Shown: positions 1-8,246, counted from the stretch's first letter. The stretch: 36,761 nucleotides of DNA from Sphingobacterium sp. (GCA_029239355.1 JAQZAZ010000039.1:1-36761); one strand, 5' to 3'. Notes: a model not told the origin generated them from the sequence alone. Numbers and translations are program-made.

Positions 1-609
1 GGAATTGCACAAATTGGAGAGGTCAAGCGCGATAACGATTCTGATAAAAATGATTACTATGCTGAGATCGTCAATTTTAGACCTTTTTCTTCCCCAGTTT
101 TAGCTAAACAAAATGGGGCGTTTCTAGAATCAATTCCGACTTCCAAATTGAAAAACTATTGGCGCGATGGCGTTCGAGAAATAGATAAGGAAACATTTGA
201 CAAGATTTTCACCTTATCAGATCTTAATGATTTCAATGCAACAAACGATAATGCGCAGGGTACGACAGATGCCTACACTAGTGCGACGGAAGGAAATAGA
301 AAGCAATCTTATTCAACGCGGTATGAGCGAGATCCCAAACTCCGAGAAAAAGCTATTGAAATACATGGTTTAGCCTGTATGGGATGTGGCTTTAATTTTG
401 AAAAAGTATACGGCGAATGGGGAGCAGGTTTTATACATGTCCATCATACGAAACCATTATCAGATGGTGATGGAGAGAGAATAGTTAATGCCGAAACGGA
501 TATGATCGTCCTTTGTCCTAATTGCCATTCAATGATACATCGACGCAAGAAAAAAACTTTAAGCTTAGAAGAACTACTGCTATTACTAAAAACTAAAACA
601 CTAAATTAA
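1..609 (+). CDS. HNH endonuclease, 5' end missing
   Basis: The reading frame is open to the left edge, so this is the C-terminal 202 codons of a longer gene; a TTG at 148 is in frame but lies inside the domain. The C-terminal half is a classic zinc-supported HNH nuclease of the McrA type: a CxxC pair (nt 376-387), the HVHH core (nt 436-447) and CPNCH with a later His (nt 514-540). The N-terminal part (GEVKRDN, YYAEIVNFRPF, NYWRDGVREI) looks like the beta-rich domain that precedes HNH in McrA-like or EVE/PUA-containing restriction proteins; that assignment is inference. A role in restricting modified or foreign DNA is plausible. The Nudix gene starts 6 bp downstream. Confidence 0.85.
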   Translation, partial: GIAQIGEVKRDNDSDKNDYYAEIVNFRPFSSPVLAKQNGAFLESIPTSKLKNYWRDGVREIDKETFDKIFTLSDLNDFNATNDNAQGTTDAYTSATEGNRKQSYSTRYERDPKLREKAIEIHGLACMGCGFNFEKVYGEWGAGFIHVHHTKPLSDGDGERIVNAETDMIVLCPNCHSMIHRRKKKTLSLEELLLLLKTKTLN

Positions 610-615
610 TTCTTC

Positions 616-1044
616 ATGGCTATAACTAAAGTTGTTTGTGGCATTATCTTCAAAGATCATCGTGTCTTAATCTGTCGAAGAAAACCAGAGAAATCTCTTG
701 GTGGCTATTGGGAATTTCCAGGAGGTAAGGTTGAGGGGTCAGAGTCTTATGAAGAATCTTTAATTCGTGAACTTATCGAAGAGCTGAACCTGAAAGTTGA
801 AATAAATAAGCATTTCATCAATACTGTTCATCATTATGATAAAAATTCTATCGAGTTGATTTCCTTCATTTGTTCAACTAGCGGTACTGTGGTTGAGTCT
901 ACAGATCACGATCTGATAGAATGGGTGAAGGTTGACGATCTATTAAATTGGAAGCTTGCTCCCGCAGATATTCCAATTGCTGAAGCACTAATCGAAGAGT
1001 TGAACAACTTCAACGAAGAGGACAATATTTATGGAAGAATTTAA
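616..1044 (+). CDS. Nudix hydrolase, (deoxy)nucleoside triphosphate pyrophosphohydrolase type
   Basis: A 142-residue single-domain MutT/NudG-like protein. The Nudix box is complete: GGKVEGSES followed by RELIEEL, giving the GX5EX7REUXEE pattern that binds Mg2+, and WEFPGGK sits just before it as in 8-oxo-dGTP or CTP pyrophosphohydrolases. Such enzymes hydrolyse nucleoside triphosphates to the monophosphate and pyrophosphate, usually to clean damaged or non-canonical nucleotides. The gene follows the HNH gene by 6 bp and precedes a small unknown gene by 9 bp, so the genes are probably co-transcribed. Substrate cannot be read from the sequence. Length fits the family. Confidence 0.9.
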   Translation: MAITKVVCGIIFKDHRVLICRRKPEKSLGGYWEFPGGKVEGSESYEESLIRELIEELNLKVEINKHFINTVHHYDKNSIELISFICSTSGTVVESTDHDLIEWVKVDDLLNWKLAPADIPIAEALIEELNNFNEEDNIYGRI

Positions 1045-1053
1045 CACATAGAG

Positions 1054-1347
1054 ATGACTAATGTCTACAAAATTCCAGATAAACGATCCGATACACTCCA
1101 TAACGATTATTTCAGGTTAACGCCAGATGAGAAAGTTGACCTGGATAATGCAATTGGTCTATCACGATCGATAGTAGAATCGGAGTTTGCTCGAGATAGT
1201 TACAATAACGGTATGAACTGCGGTAAATCTGCTGTTCAAACGGTTTTTGATTTTCATTGTCAGTTATCCCACGCTTTGCCGGAAGCATTAAAAATCCTAA
1301 AGATGGTGTACGACGTGTCATACCAGGTAAAGGAAGTTACTAGATGA
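1054..1347 (+). CDS. Small protein of unknown function
   Basis: A 97-residue soluble acidic protein that I do not recognise. No signal peptide or membrane segment is visible. It contains a single Cys (in GMNCGKSAV) and a helical C-terminal half (HALPEALKILKMVYDVSYQ). It lies 9 bp after the Nudix gene, and its TGA stop overlaps the next ATG in an ATGA junction, so it looks like a real member of the HNH-Nudix operon rather than a chance frame. No function can be assigned. Confidence 0.6.
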   Translation: MTNVYKIPDKRSDTLHNDYFRLTPDEKVDLDNAIGLSRSIVESEFARDSYNNGMNCGKSAVQTVFDFHCQLSHALPEALKILKMVYDVSYQVKEVTR

Positions 1348-1709
1348 GATGGTCATACGTTTTTAAGCACTGGGCAAGTACTATATTACTAACCTCCATC
1401 CTACTCCCTATATTTACTGGCTTTGCGAGACATAAAATCTTTGATGAACTTTGGTTATTTCCGTATATATTGGTCGGCGGCACGTTGTTTTCACTACCAA
1501 CTCTATTCATCTATATAATAACATTTCATATATTAAATCATTATAAAGTTGAAATAAAATGGATAAAAACTATTCTGATATCCATTACGCTTATTGGAAT
1601 TTACTTGACAAGCTATCTATTGAATAACGGTATAAACTTAGAATTTGTATTAACTTATTCTGCTATAGCGATAGTTTCAGGAGTGTTATTCCAGGTTGAA
1701 AGGAAATAA
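1344..1709 (+). CDS. Small integral membrane protein, unknown function
   Basis: A 121-residue protein with about four hydrophobic segments (roughly residues 11-27, 36-62, 71-90 and 98-116) separated by short charged loops. No family is recognised. Its start overlaps the stop of the preceding gene by four bases (ATGA), which implies translational coupling and marks the end of the HNH-Nudix operon. A membrane partner at the end of a nuclease/Nudix cluster could hint at defence, but that is speculation. Confidence 0.65.
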   Translation: MRWSYVFKHWASTILLTSILLPIFTGFARHKIFDELWLFPYILVGGTLFSLPTLFIYIITFHILNHYKVEIKWIKTILISITLIGIYLTSYLLNNGINLEFVLTYSAIAIVSGVLFQVERK

Positions 1710-2167
1710 TTTAGATCAGTGAATGGATAATCTAAAATGGAATATTCCAACATTTTGGGGTTAACGAGTTGTATTATACATCGCCACTTCAAAATATCAA
1801 AAAAGCCGTAGGGATTTATTGTGGCAGGATCATGGCAGCTATTTAAATAAATCCAGAAACGAGCCATTATACCATCTAAAAAAGATAGTTCGAATATACG
1901 TAGAAAACACCACCTACAAAAGCGACAAATTGTGGTTTATCATATGGAGTACCCAGCTTCCTTGTCAAGCATCTAGATTGCAGTTAAGGCATTAGTTATT
2001 ATAAAACAAATTTCCGCTACTTCATGTTGGGGACCTTTCGCTAAATTATTAAACATAAGATCTTGAAAAATTCCTCATCTCACAAAGGCAATTGCTCTTC
2101 CTTTTTATTTCACCAATTTAAATCTCAATTTATTAAATTTGGGAATCCCATTTGAATTCTAATAAAC
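1710..2167. other. Intergenic, no gene seen
   Basis: A 458-bp AT-rich stretch between the HNH-Nudix operon and the AraC gene. Short open frames exist but none has recognisable motifs. No clear terminator hairpin or repeat was found. It presumably holds the promoter of the AraC gene. Confidence 0.5.
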
Positions 2168-3094
2168 GTGGAATCAACAGATAAAATCGAATCTAATTCT
2201 CTATTTCAGCTTTATAAAGCATTGGAACTTCCTGTGGATCTGTTCGATGTTACAGAGGGCTTCACTATTTTTAATTTAAACGCGATTCCGTTCAAACTAC
2301 CTTATCAATCCACTTCTTACCGCCCTAATTTTTTCTCTTTTTTATTCGTGAAGGATGGAAGCGGACGATATACTATTGATGAGCAGACTTTTGAAGTTGA
2401 ACCCAATTCCATTTATTTTACCAACCCAAGTAATTACCGCACATTTAGCTGGACACAGATAGAAGATATTTTATTAATAACTTTTGACGAAACCTTTTTG
2501 AAAAAGTACATCGGAGAAGATGTTTACACCGATTTTCCATTTCTTCTTACTGAAATTGTTCGCCCAAAAGTGGTAACAGATAGTTTTTTTAATGAAGTTA
2601 GTGCTATAAATATCCAGATATTAGATGAATACAGAAAAAATACATCTAGCAAATACAAAATTATCGGTCATTTATTGGCGATACTTCTTTTCAAGATCAA
2701 AGAACACATCTGGATAGATTATAATCCCATATATGAAGGGAATCGCAGTTCCCAGATTGTTATATCTTTTAAAAGAATTTTAGAGCATCATTATCGTGAT
2801 CTAAGTTCAGGGAAAGCGGACATTGTTTTCCGTGTCCAGGATTATGCCGATGCCCTCAACCTGCATCCCAATTATCTTAGCAGTGTTATCAAAAGTAAAA
2901 CAGGTAAAAATTTAACTGCCTGGATTGCTGAGAAAACACTGACAGAAGCAAAATCATTATTACAAAATGCAAATATACCTATTAAGGAAATTACCTACAG
3001 ATTAGGATTTACAGAAACCGCCCATTTCAGCAACTTTTTTAAAAAGTATGAAGGAGTATCTCCAATAGTGTATAGAAAATCTCATCGTTCATAA
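2168..3094 (+). CDS. AraC family transcriptional regulator
   Basis: A 308-residue regulator with an N-terminal cupin-like sensing region (about residues 25-110) and a C-terminal AraC double helix-turn-helix (about 205-305; VQDYADALNLHPNYLSSVIK for the first HTH and ITYRLGFTETAHFSNFFKKY for the second). The start is GTG at 2168: an in-frame TGA lies at 2153 and no ATG occurs in the N-terminal region. It reads towards the SDR genes, whose promoters share a 21-bp-spaced direct repeat, so it is the nearest candidate activator of them (inference). The ligand is unknown. Confidence 0.92.
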   Translation: MESTDKIESNSLFQLYKALELPVDLFDVTEGFTIFNLNAIPFKLPYQSTSYRPNFFSFLFVKDGSGRYTIDEQTFEVEPNSIYFTNPSNYRTFSWTQIEDILLITFDETFLKKYIGEDVYTDFPFLLTEIVRPKVVTDSFFNEVSAINIQILDEYRKNTSSKYKIIGHLLAILLFKIKEHIWIDYNPIYEGNRSSQIVISFKRILEHHYRDLSSGKADIVFRVQDYADALNLHPNYLSSVIKSKTGKNLTAWIAEKTLTEAKSLLQNANIPIKEITYRLGFTETAHFSNFFKKYEGVSPIVYRKSHRS

Positions 3095-3544
3095 TTTTTG
3101 CAGTACGTATTTTTGATAATTGGATATAGATCGATATTAAAATAGAGCTATATATTATATTTCGAAGGTATATGAGATGGCTCACTTCCCCACATTATTG
3201 AAAACGATAATACAATTTTAATATAACTGAATAAAATTGCAATACACCTGTTTAATGGGATTTATATTCAATAATCTTTCAATTATTATAGAAAAATCCC
3301 GGTTAAAACCATCGCATTTTTCATTCCTAATATTCACTATTCCCAGTTCTTTAAATTTTGCAATATATGCTTTAATATTCGCAACATTCGGAGGCAACAC
3401 TCTTTATACCTTTGAATCAGAAAATTACGTATAAATACAAATTCGGTTGCCCATACTCACTAGATCTTTAATTAGATGGATGAAGGAAAAAGTCTCGATA
3501 GCGAAATGAGCAGCCACTTAAACGCCAAATAAAAATTAGAAAAA
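3095..3544. other. Intergenic with the SDR promoter
   Basis: A 450-bp gap between the AraC gene and the first SDR. Short frames on both strands overlap each other and look spurious. The notable content is the operator-promoter element at 3357-3414, which is repeated before the next SDR operon. The transcript would carry a leader of roughly 120-130 nt. Confidence 0.5.
3357..3414 (+). promoter_or_regulatory. Putative AraC-type operator and -7 box, copy 1
   Basis: Two half-sites, TTTGCAAT (3357-3364) and TTCGCAAC (3378-3385), lie exactly 21 bp apart in direct orientation, followed by TATACCTTTG with the Bacteroidota -7 box TAnnTTTG at 3407-3414. The intervening ATGCTTTAATA is also conserved in the second copy at 4345-4402. 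Two helical turns between direct half-sites is the usual AraC-family geometry. Which regulator binds is inferred, not shown. Confidence 0.6.
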
Positions 3545-4318
3545 ATGGGACGAATATTCATTACAGGATCTTCTGACGGCCTTGGCATGATGGCCGCAAA
3601 GCTATTGATCCAACAAGGACATCAGGTAGTCCTTCATGCGAGAAATGAGGATCGAGCCGAGGAAGCACTTGAAGCCAACCCTAAAGCAGAAACGGTGCTG
3701 AATGGTGATCTCGCCAGTATTTCAGAGACAATTGATCTTGCCAAAGAAGTAAATAAACTTGGAAAGTTTGATGCTATTATCCATAATGCTGCAGTTGGTT
3801 ACAGGGAGCCACGAAAAATTATGACTATAGACGGCTTACCGCATGTATTTGCCATAAATAGCCTTTCGCCATACATCCTCACCGCCCTTATTGAAAAACC
3901 ACAAAGACTTATTTATATGAGCAGCGGGCTTCATCGCGATGGAGATAGCAGTTTGAACGACCTTTTATGGGAACAAAGGAACTGGAACGGCTTTCAAGCT
4001 TACGCAGATTCTAAATTGCACAATGTTCTTCTTGCTTTTGCTGTTGCCGGAAGATGGAAAGATGTCGCTTCGAATGCATTAGAACCAGGCTGGGTAGCGA
4101 CTAAAATGGGCGGAGCCGGGGCTCCCGATAGCCTTGCAGATGCACCAATAACACAGGTTTGGCTTGCTTCTTCAATAGATGCTATGGCACTAAAATCAGG
4201 AGGATATTATTATCATAAAAAGCCACAAGCTGTACATCATGATGCTAGAAATACGGAAATACAGGAGATGTTCATCGATAAATGTGCCGAAATCTCGGGT
4301 ATAGAACTACCTGAATAA
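3545..4318 (+). CDS. Short-chain dehydrogenase/reductase (SDR)
   Basis: A 257-residue classical-type SDR. The Rossmann glycine motif TGSSDGLG is at residues 7-14, HNAA replaces the usual NNAG, and the catalytic Tyr and Lys are in YADSK. MSS supplies the catalytic Ser. The NAD(P)H-dependent reaction would be a carbonyl/alcohol interconversion; the substrate cannot be read. The C-terminal part (GGYYYHKKPQ) resembles atypical SDRs that end without the usual GG-x-x motif. It is preceded by the direct-repeat promoter at 3357-3414 and followed, after its own stop, by a second copy of that promoter. Confidence 0.9.
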   Translation: MGRIFITGSSDGLGMMAAKLLIQQGHQVVLHARNEDRAEEALEANPKAETVLNGDLASISETIDLAKEVNKLGKFDAIIHNAAVGYREPRKIMTIDGLPHVFAINSLSPYILTALIEKPQRLIYMSSGLHRDGDSSLNDLLWEQRNWNGFQAYADSKLHNVLLAFAVAGRWKDVASNALEPGWVATKMGGAGAPDSLADAPITQVWLASSIDAMALKSGGYYYHKKPQAVHHDARNTEIQEMFIDKCAEISGIELPE

Positions 4319-4344
4319 GGTCTCTGTGGTGGAATTCTTTAAAA

Positions 4345-4402
4345 TTTGCAACTCATGCTTTAATATTCGTAACAAGGCAGCGCACTGCCGATTGTACCTT
4401 TG
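4345..4402 (+). promoter_or_regulatory. Putative AraC-type operator and -7 box, copy 2
   Basis: The same arrangement as at 3357-3414: TTTGCAAC (4345-4352) and TTCGTAAC (4366-4373), again 21 bp apart, then TGTACCTTTG with TAnnTTTG at 4395-4402. The 25 bp between the second half-site and the -7 box is identical in length in both copies although most of that spacer differs in sequence, which argues for a functional element rather than a simple recent duplication. Confidence 0.6.
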
Positions 4403-4495
4403 ACATAAGGAAATAGAAATCTAACCCAACAAAAAACTGCCATTAATCCCATTAAAAGGGAGCAGGAAGGTTTGATCAAACAAAAAATAAATAAA

Positions 4496-5236
4496 ATGAA
4501 AAATTTAGCAGAAAAAGTGGCAGTAATAACTGGTTCATCAAAAGGAATCGGAGCTGCCATTGCACTAAGATTGGCACAGGAAGGTGCCAGCGTAATCGTC
4601 AATTACAGCGGCAACCAGGCCGCGGCAGATGAGACGGTATACCGCATTACTTCAAACGGTGGGCAGGCCATTGCTATCAAAGCCGATGTGAGCCGCAAAG
4701 AAGAAGTTATACGTCTTTTTGATGAAAGCATTGTGCATTTTGGAAAAGTAGATATCTGGGTAAACAACGCCGGGGTGATGCTCAACGCACTGATCAAGGA
4801 CCTTTCAGAAGAACAGTTGGAAAAACAGCTGGATATTAATGTGAAGGGTGTATTCTACTCTCTTCAACAAGCTGCAACCAAACTTTCTGATAATGGAAGT
4901 ATAATTAACCTTTCTTCAACGGTGACCCGAACTTTATTTACGACCTATGGAGTGTATGCAGCCACTAAAGCTGCTGTGGAACAGATGAGCCGCATATTTG
5001 CTAAGGAAATTGGTGCAAGGGGTATTAATGTCAACTGCGTACTGCCCGGTCCCACAGGAACTGATTTATTCCTTAATGGAAAATCAGAAGAACAGATCAG
5101 ACAGCTTGGTTCATCCAATGCATTCGGTCGTCTGGGAACCCCAGAGGATATAGCTGAGGTCGTTGCATTTCTTGCATCTGACCAGGCAAAATGGATCTCA
5201 GGACAGAACATTGGTGCAAATGGCGGAATGGCCTAA
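4496..5236 (+). CDS. SDR oxidoreductase, FabG/glucose-dehydrogenase-like
   Basis: A 246-residue classical SDR. TGSSKGIG binds the cofactor, NNAGVM stabilises the central sheet, and YAATK holds the catalytic Tyr and Lys; the C-terminus SGQNIGANGG is typical of the FabG-like group. I chose ATG 4496 because it directly precedes KNLAEKVAVITG; a TTG at 4472 is in frame but adds eight uncharacteristic residues. It is the first gene of a four-gene operon with gaps of 27, 4 and 53 bp. Substrate unknown. Confidence 0.92.
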   Translation: MKNLAEKVAVITGSSKGIGAAIALRLAQEGASVIVNYSGNQAAADETVYRITSNGGQAIAIKADVSRKEEVIRLFDESIVHFGKVDIWVNNAGVMLNALIKDLSEEQLEKQLDINVKGVFYSLQQAATKLSDNGSIINLSSTVTRTLFTTYGVYAATKAAVEQMSRIFAKEIGARGINVNCVLPGPTGTDLFLNGKSEEQIRQLGSSNAFGRLGTPEDIAEVVAFLASDQAKWISGQNIGANGGMA

Positions 5237-5263
5237 ACATATTAATAAATCAAATCTAAGAAA

Positions 5264-6016
5264 ATGAATATGTTAGAAAATAAAGTAGCCTTGATTACAG
5301 GCTCCGGAAGAGGTTTGGGTAAAGCCATTGCAGAGCGCTATGCCGCTTTAGGCGCAAACATCGTACTGAATTATTCAAAAGATAAATCGTCCACAGATCA
5401 GGTAGAAAGCAATATCAGAGCTATGGGAGTAAAAGTGATCTCGATCCAGGCTGACGTCAGTAAAGTCGCAGACATTAAACGTCTCTTTGAAGAAGCTAAA
5501 AAAGCGTTTGGTAAAATTGATATTGTCGTGGCAAATGCTGGGATAGAAATGGTGGAAACGCCTGTAACACAATTTACGGAAGAACAGTTTGACCGTCTGT
5601 TTTCAATCAATACCAAGGGGGCTTATTTCACCATGCAGCAGGCTGCATTACATGTCGAAGATAATGGGCGTATTATCTACATTGCGTCCAGTACTACAGC
5701 GTTTCCTGTACCGGGAATGGCGGTATATGGCGGAAGTAAAACAACCCCTAGATACCTGGTTGACGTATTATCAAAAGAGATCGGACACCGCGGGGTAACT
5801 GTCAATTCGATTATACCATTCGCCGTGGACCACTCGGGTATTTTTGCCGAAGAAGGCAGTTACCCTGATCTGAGAAAATCACTACTTGACAGCTGTCCGA
5901 TGGGCAGACTTGCAGAAGTGGAGGATGTTGCCAATGCAGCAGAATTTTTTGCAAGCGGCCTATCCTCATTCGTTAACGGCCAGCACCTATTGGTCAATGG
6001 TGGAGCAAATCAATAA
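5264..6016 (+). CDS. SDR oxidoreductase, FabG-like
   Basis: A 250-residue classical SDR, clearly paralogous to the preceding gene. It has TGSGRGLG for nucleotide binding, an NAG motif (VVANAGIEMV) and YGGSK as the Tyr-Lys pair, ending in NGQHLLVNGG. It is 27 bp downstream of the first SDR and 4 bp upstream of a small lipoprotein gene, so co-expression is very likely. Reaction: NAD(P)-dependent oxidation or reduction of an unidentified small molecule. Confidence 0.92.
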   Translation: MNMLENKVALITGSGRGLGKAIAERYAALGANIVLNYSKDKSSTDQVESNIRAMGVKVISIQADVSKVADIKRLFEEAKKAFGKIDIVVANAGIEMVETPVTQFTEEQFDRLFSINTKGAYFTMQQAALHVEDNGRIIYIASSTTAFPVPGMAVYGGSKTTPRYLVDVLSKEIGHRGVTVNSIIPFAVDHSGIFAEEGSYPDLRKSLLDSCPMGRLAEVEDVANAAEFFASGLSSFVNGQHLLVNGGANQ

Positions 6017-6020
6017 GCAA

Positions 6021-6440
6021 ATGAAAATCTTCAGGTCTTTAGTGCCGGTCCTGCTCCTGTATAGTATTAATGCATGTGGGCAGATTGGTAGTCATAACCA
6101 CAAAACAATCAATAAGATGGAATACAGTAAGATTAACAACCAGAAAGTCCTTGCCGCCATCGAAGACTGGCAGAAAGGTGACAGTGCAAAATGGCTTTCA
6201 CATTTTAGTAACAATGCCACACTTTTAGACGATGGCCATCCCAGGGATTTCATGAAATTTTCAAAAGAAGCAATCGGAAAAGAACGTTTTACCTCAATAA
6301 ATAAGGTTGAAAACAGCAGTATGGATATTTATGGGAAATTCCATAGTGATATCTGGGGTGATTTTAAAACCTACTTCAAATTCAGGATGGGTGCAGACGG
6401 AAAGTTCGACCAGTTGCTGATCGGACAAGCAAACTATTAG
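6021..6440 (+). CDS. NTF2/SnoaL-like lipoprotein
   Basis: A 139-residue protein starting at ATG 6021, 4 bp after the upstream SDR stop. The N-terminus is a lipoprotein signal: KIFRSLVPVLLLY followed by the lipobox INAC (Cys19). The mature part (VLAAIEDWQKGD, LLDDGHPRDF, FKTYFKFRMGADGKFDQLLIG) has the cone-shaped NTF2/SnoaL-like pattern used by small ligand-binding proteins and isomerases. Inference: it binds or processes the same compound as the neighbouring SDRs, outside the cytoplasm. It ends with TAG, a rare stop in this window. Confidence 0.75.
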   Translation: MKIFRSLVPVLLLYSINACGQIGSHNHKTINKMEYSKINNQKVLAAIEDWQKGDSAKWLSHFSNNATLLDDGHPRDFMKFSKEAIGKERFTSINKVENSSMDIYGKFHSDIWGDFKTYFKFRMGADGKFDQLLIGQANY

Positions 6441-6493
6441 TATAGCCGGTTAAATTTCCGGAGGATATAATTTTAACATAAAAAAATTTCAAG

Positions 6494-7216
6494 ATGAAAA
6501 CATTAGAAAACAAAAGGGTAATTATTCTTGGCGGCAGCTCTGGGCTTGGATTGGCAACAGCGCAGGCAGCAGCAGCTGACGGTGCTGAAGTAATCATTGT
6601 TTCAAGCAATCAGCAGCGTATCGATAAGGCACTAGCAACCTTACCCGACAACAGTAAAGGATTTGCTGTGAGTCTGGATAAAGAAGAAAATATAAAGTCT
6701 TTTTTCAACAATATCGGCAACTTTGATCATTTGGTCTATACCGCTGGAGAAAACATTTCCATGGGCATGGTTGATGATACGGAAATAGAAAAAGGAAAGG
6801 ACTTTTTCACCATTCGTTTTTGGGGTGCGTTTGCAGCAATTAAATATGGCCGGCCCTATATTAACGAAGGTGGAAGTATCAATCTGATGAGTGGTAATTT
6901 CGGACAGCGTCCTGCTGCGGGATATAGCTTGGGCGCGACGATCTGCGGGGCAATGGATGCCTTTACACGGGCGATGGCCGTTGAGCTTGCTCCCATCCGA
7001 ATCAACAACATTGCCGCAGGTATTATAGATACAAACCTATGGGGTAACCTAAACCAAGAGGACAAAGAAAGCTTTTTCAGTCATTTGGAAAAAACACTTC
7101 TGCTAAAACGAGTGGGACAGCCAATAGATGTTGCAGATACGTTTGTATTCCTTATGAAGCAGGAATATATAACGGGACAGTCATTGATCATTGACGGAGG
7201 AGCGGTATTGGTTTAA
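6494..7216 (+). CDS. Atypical SDR without the catalytic Lys
   Basis: A 240-residue SDR with a clear nucleotide-binding motif GGSSGLG and the usual C-terminal GQSLIIDGG. Where classical members have YxxxK it reads YSLGATICGAMDAFTRAM, so the Tyr is present but the position four residues later is Ala, not Lys. A related SDR subgroup with GAxxGAxxALTRALAxEL is known to lack the canonical pair, so this is probably a real subgroup and not a damaged gene. It closes the operon, 53 bp after the lipoprotein gene. Whether it is a catalyst or a binding protein is open. Confidence 0.88.
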   Translation: MKTLENKRVIILGGSSGLGLATAQAAAADGAEVIIVSSNQQRIDKALATLPDNSKGFAVSLDKEENIKSFFNNIGNFDHLVYTAGENISMGMVDDTEIEKGKDFFTIRFWGAFAAIKYGRPYINEGGSINLMSGNFGQRPAAGYSLGATICGAMDAFTRAMAVELAPIRINNIAAGIIDTNLWGNLNQEDKESFFSHLEKTLLLKRVGQPIDVADTFVFLMKQEYITGQSLIIDGGAVLV

Positions 7217-7339
7217 AAAAATGAGTTTTCACAATGTTAATCTTGAGGTTTTTCACAGACTTAAATAATCAGGGATAAGCAGAAAAGACAGTAATTTCGG
7301 TTTAACAGCGCAATAGGAATCTAAAGTGATTGGAGAAAT

Positions 7340-7675
7340 ATGATTATTGGACGGGCCGTAATAGGCTTTCATTTCTGTAATAAGGCCCTGTTTGTTAAAC
7401 TACATCACATCAATGGAATGGATTTTCATCGGTTTCCCATCCCATATCAATTCCACTGTCATCGCAAAAGCTGCTCCTGACAAATCATGCGAAGTACGTA
7501 TCGGCGTATCTAATGTAAATGAAGCATTTTCTGGTAAAGCGCTTACAAGGCGTGGAAGTTCGACAGAAGCCTTTTCAGTGATAGAGCCAACAGGGTCCTC
7601 GATGGTTCCTTCTTCTGCAAATAAGGCAAGGATACCCAGAATGTTTCTGTCCACTATTAATAATTGGGGAGCTTT
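7340..7675 (-). pseudogene. Ketosteroid-isomerase-like (SnoaL) gene, broken
   Basis: Read on the minus strand this carries the hallmark LALFAEEGTIEDPVGS of steroid delta-isomerase-like NTF2 proteins, then RTSHDLSGAAFAMTV and IHSIDVM. An in-frame TAG (7400-7402) interrupts it, and the frame resumes as FNKQGLITEMKAYYGPSNNH, exactly the expected C-terminus; family members usually have a codon such as Gln there. Upstream, the frame hits TAA after only eight more codons, so the N-terminal start and about 15-20 residues are also lost. A GTG at 7654 could give an 84-residue stump. It lies next to the HxlR gene and was probably part of the adjacent redox module. Confidence 0.75.
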
Positions 7676-7734
7676 TTATAAAGAAGAGAACGAAAGAAAA
7701 AGTCATGCTGAACAACAAGTCGAAAAAGCCTAAT

Positions 7735-8121
7735 TTAAGGTCTAAGATTTTCAATGTTTACCATTGGATGTGTGTCTTCAATTACTTTTTCAAGAAAAGG
7801 ACGGTGTTCATTCCCCCAATTATCCATCATATCGATGATAGGAAGGAGGGATTCACCCAGGGATGTCAGGGAATATTCGACTTTGGGAGGTAACTGGTGG
7901 AATATCTTTTTACTGATCACGCCATGTTCCTCAAGCTCTTTGAGCTGTCTGCTCAAAACCCTTTTTGTCAATGCAGGAAATGCTTTTTCCAGCTGTGAAG
8001 GACGTTTGATATCTGAATAGATGGCATATATAAGCGACATTTTCCATTTACCGCCAATAATTTCTTTGGTCAGGTGCAGTCCGCAATCAGTGGGTACCGG
8101 TATTTTTCTCTCATAGCTCAT
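7735..8121 (-). CDS. HxlR family winged-helix regulator
   Basis: A 128-residue protein of the HxlR (MarR-like) family. The start region CGLHLTKEIIGGKWKMSLIYAI and the recognition region RPSQLEKAFPALTKRVLSRQL, followed by the beta-wing PPKVEYSLTSLGESLLPII, are diagnostic; a conserved Cys (residue 13) sits at the N-terminus, the position used for thiol or electrophile sensing in several relatives. It is divergent from the Old Yellow Enzyme homologue, and the shared intergenic region carries two inverted repeats, which suggests that it controls both genes. A paralogue lies at 31083-31454. Confidence 0.93.
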   Translation of the reverse strand: MSYERKIPVPTDCGLHLTKEIIGGKWKMSLIYAIYSDIKRPSQLEKAFPALTKRVLSRQLKELEEHGVISKKIFHQLPPKVEYSLTSLGESLLPIIDMMDNWGNEHRPFLEKVIEDTHPMVNIENLRP

Positions 8122-8126
8122 AAGTG

Positions 8127-8174
8127 CAAATCTACTAATTTAACCTTTAGGGTTAATAGGGACAAAATTGTCCC
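8127..8174. promoter_or_regulatory. Divergent promoter region with two inverted repeats
   Basis: Between the HxlR and Old Yellow Enzyme genes are TTAACC-TTTAG-GGTTAA (8140-8156) and GGGACAA-AA-TTGTCCC (8159-8174), both perfect in their arms. On the minus strand TAGATTTG (8127-8134) is a good -7 box for the HxlR gene, with the first inverted repeat just upstream in the -7/-33 spacer. The second is a likely operator for the plus-strand gene. Binding is inferred. Confidence 0.6.
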
Positions 8175-8246
8175 CATAGGTCAAGAATGCCTCCTATTGC
8201 CAAGCCGCGATCTAGTATGCAATTTTGTACCATAATTTTTTTTAAA

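Noticed and set aside
1655..1867. 70-codon minus-strand frame overlapping the membrane protein gene
   Set aside because: No motif, overlaps a better gene, and lies in AT-rich intergenic DNA.
3218..3434. Short frames on both strands before the first SDR
   Set aside because: They cover the operator-promoter element and overlap each other; the same DNA is conserved as a non-coding element at 4345-4402.
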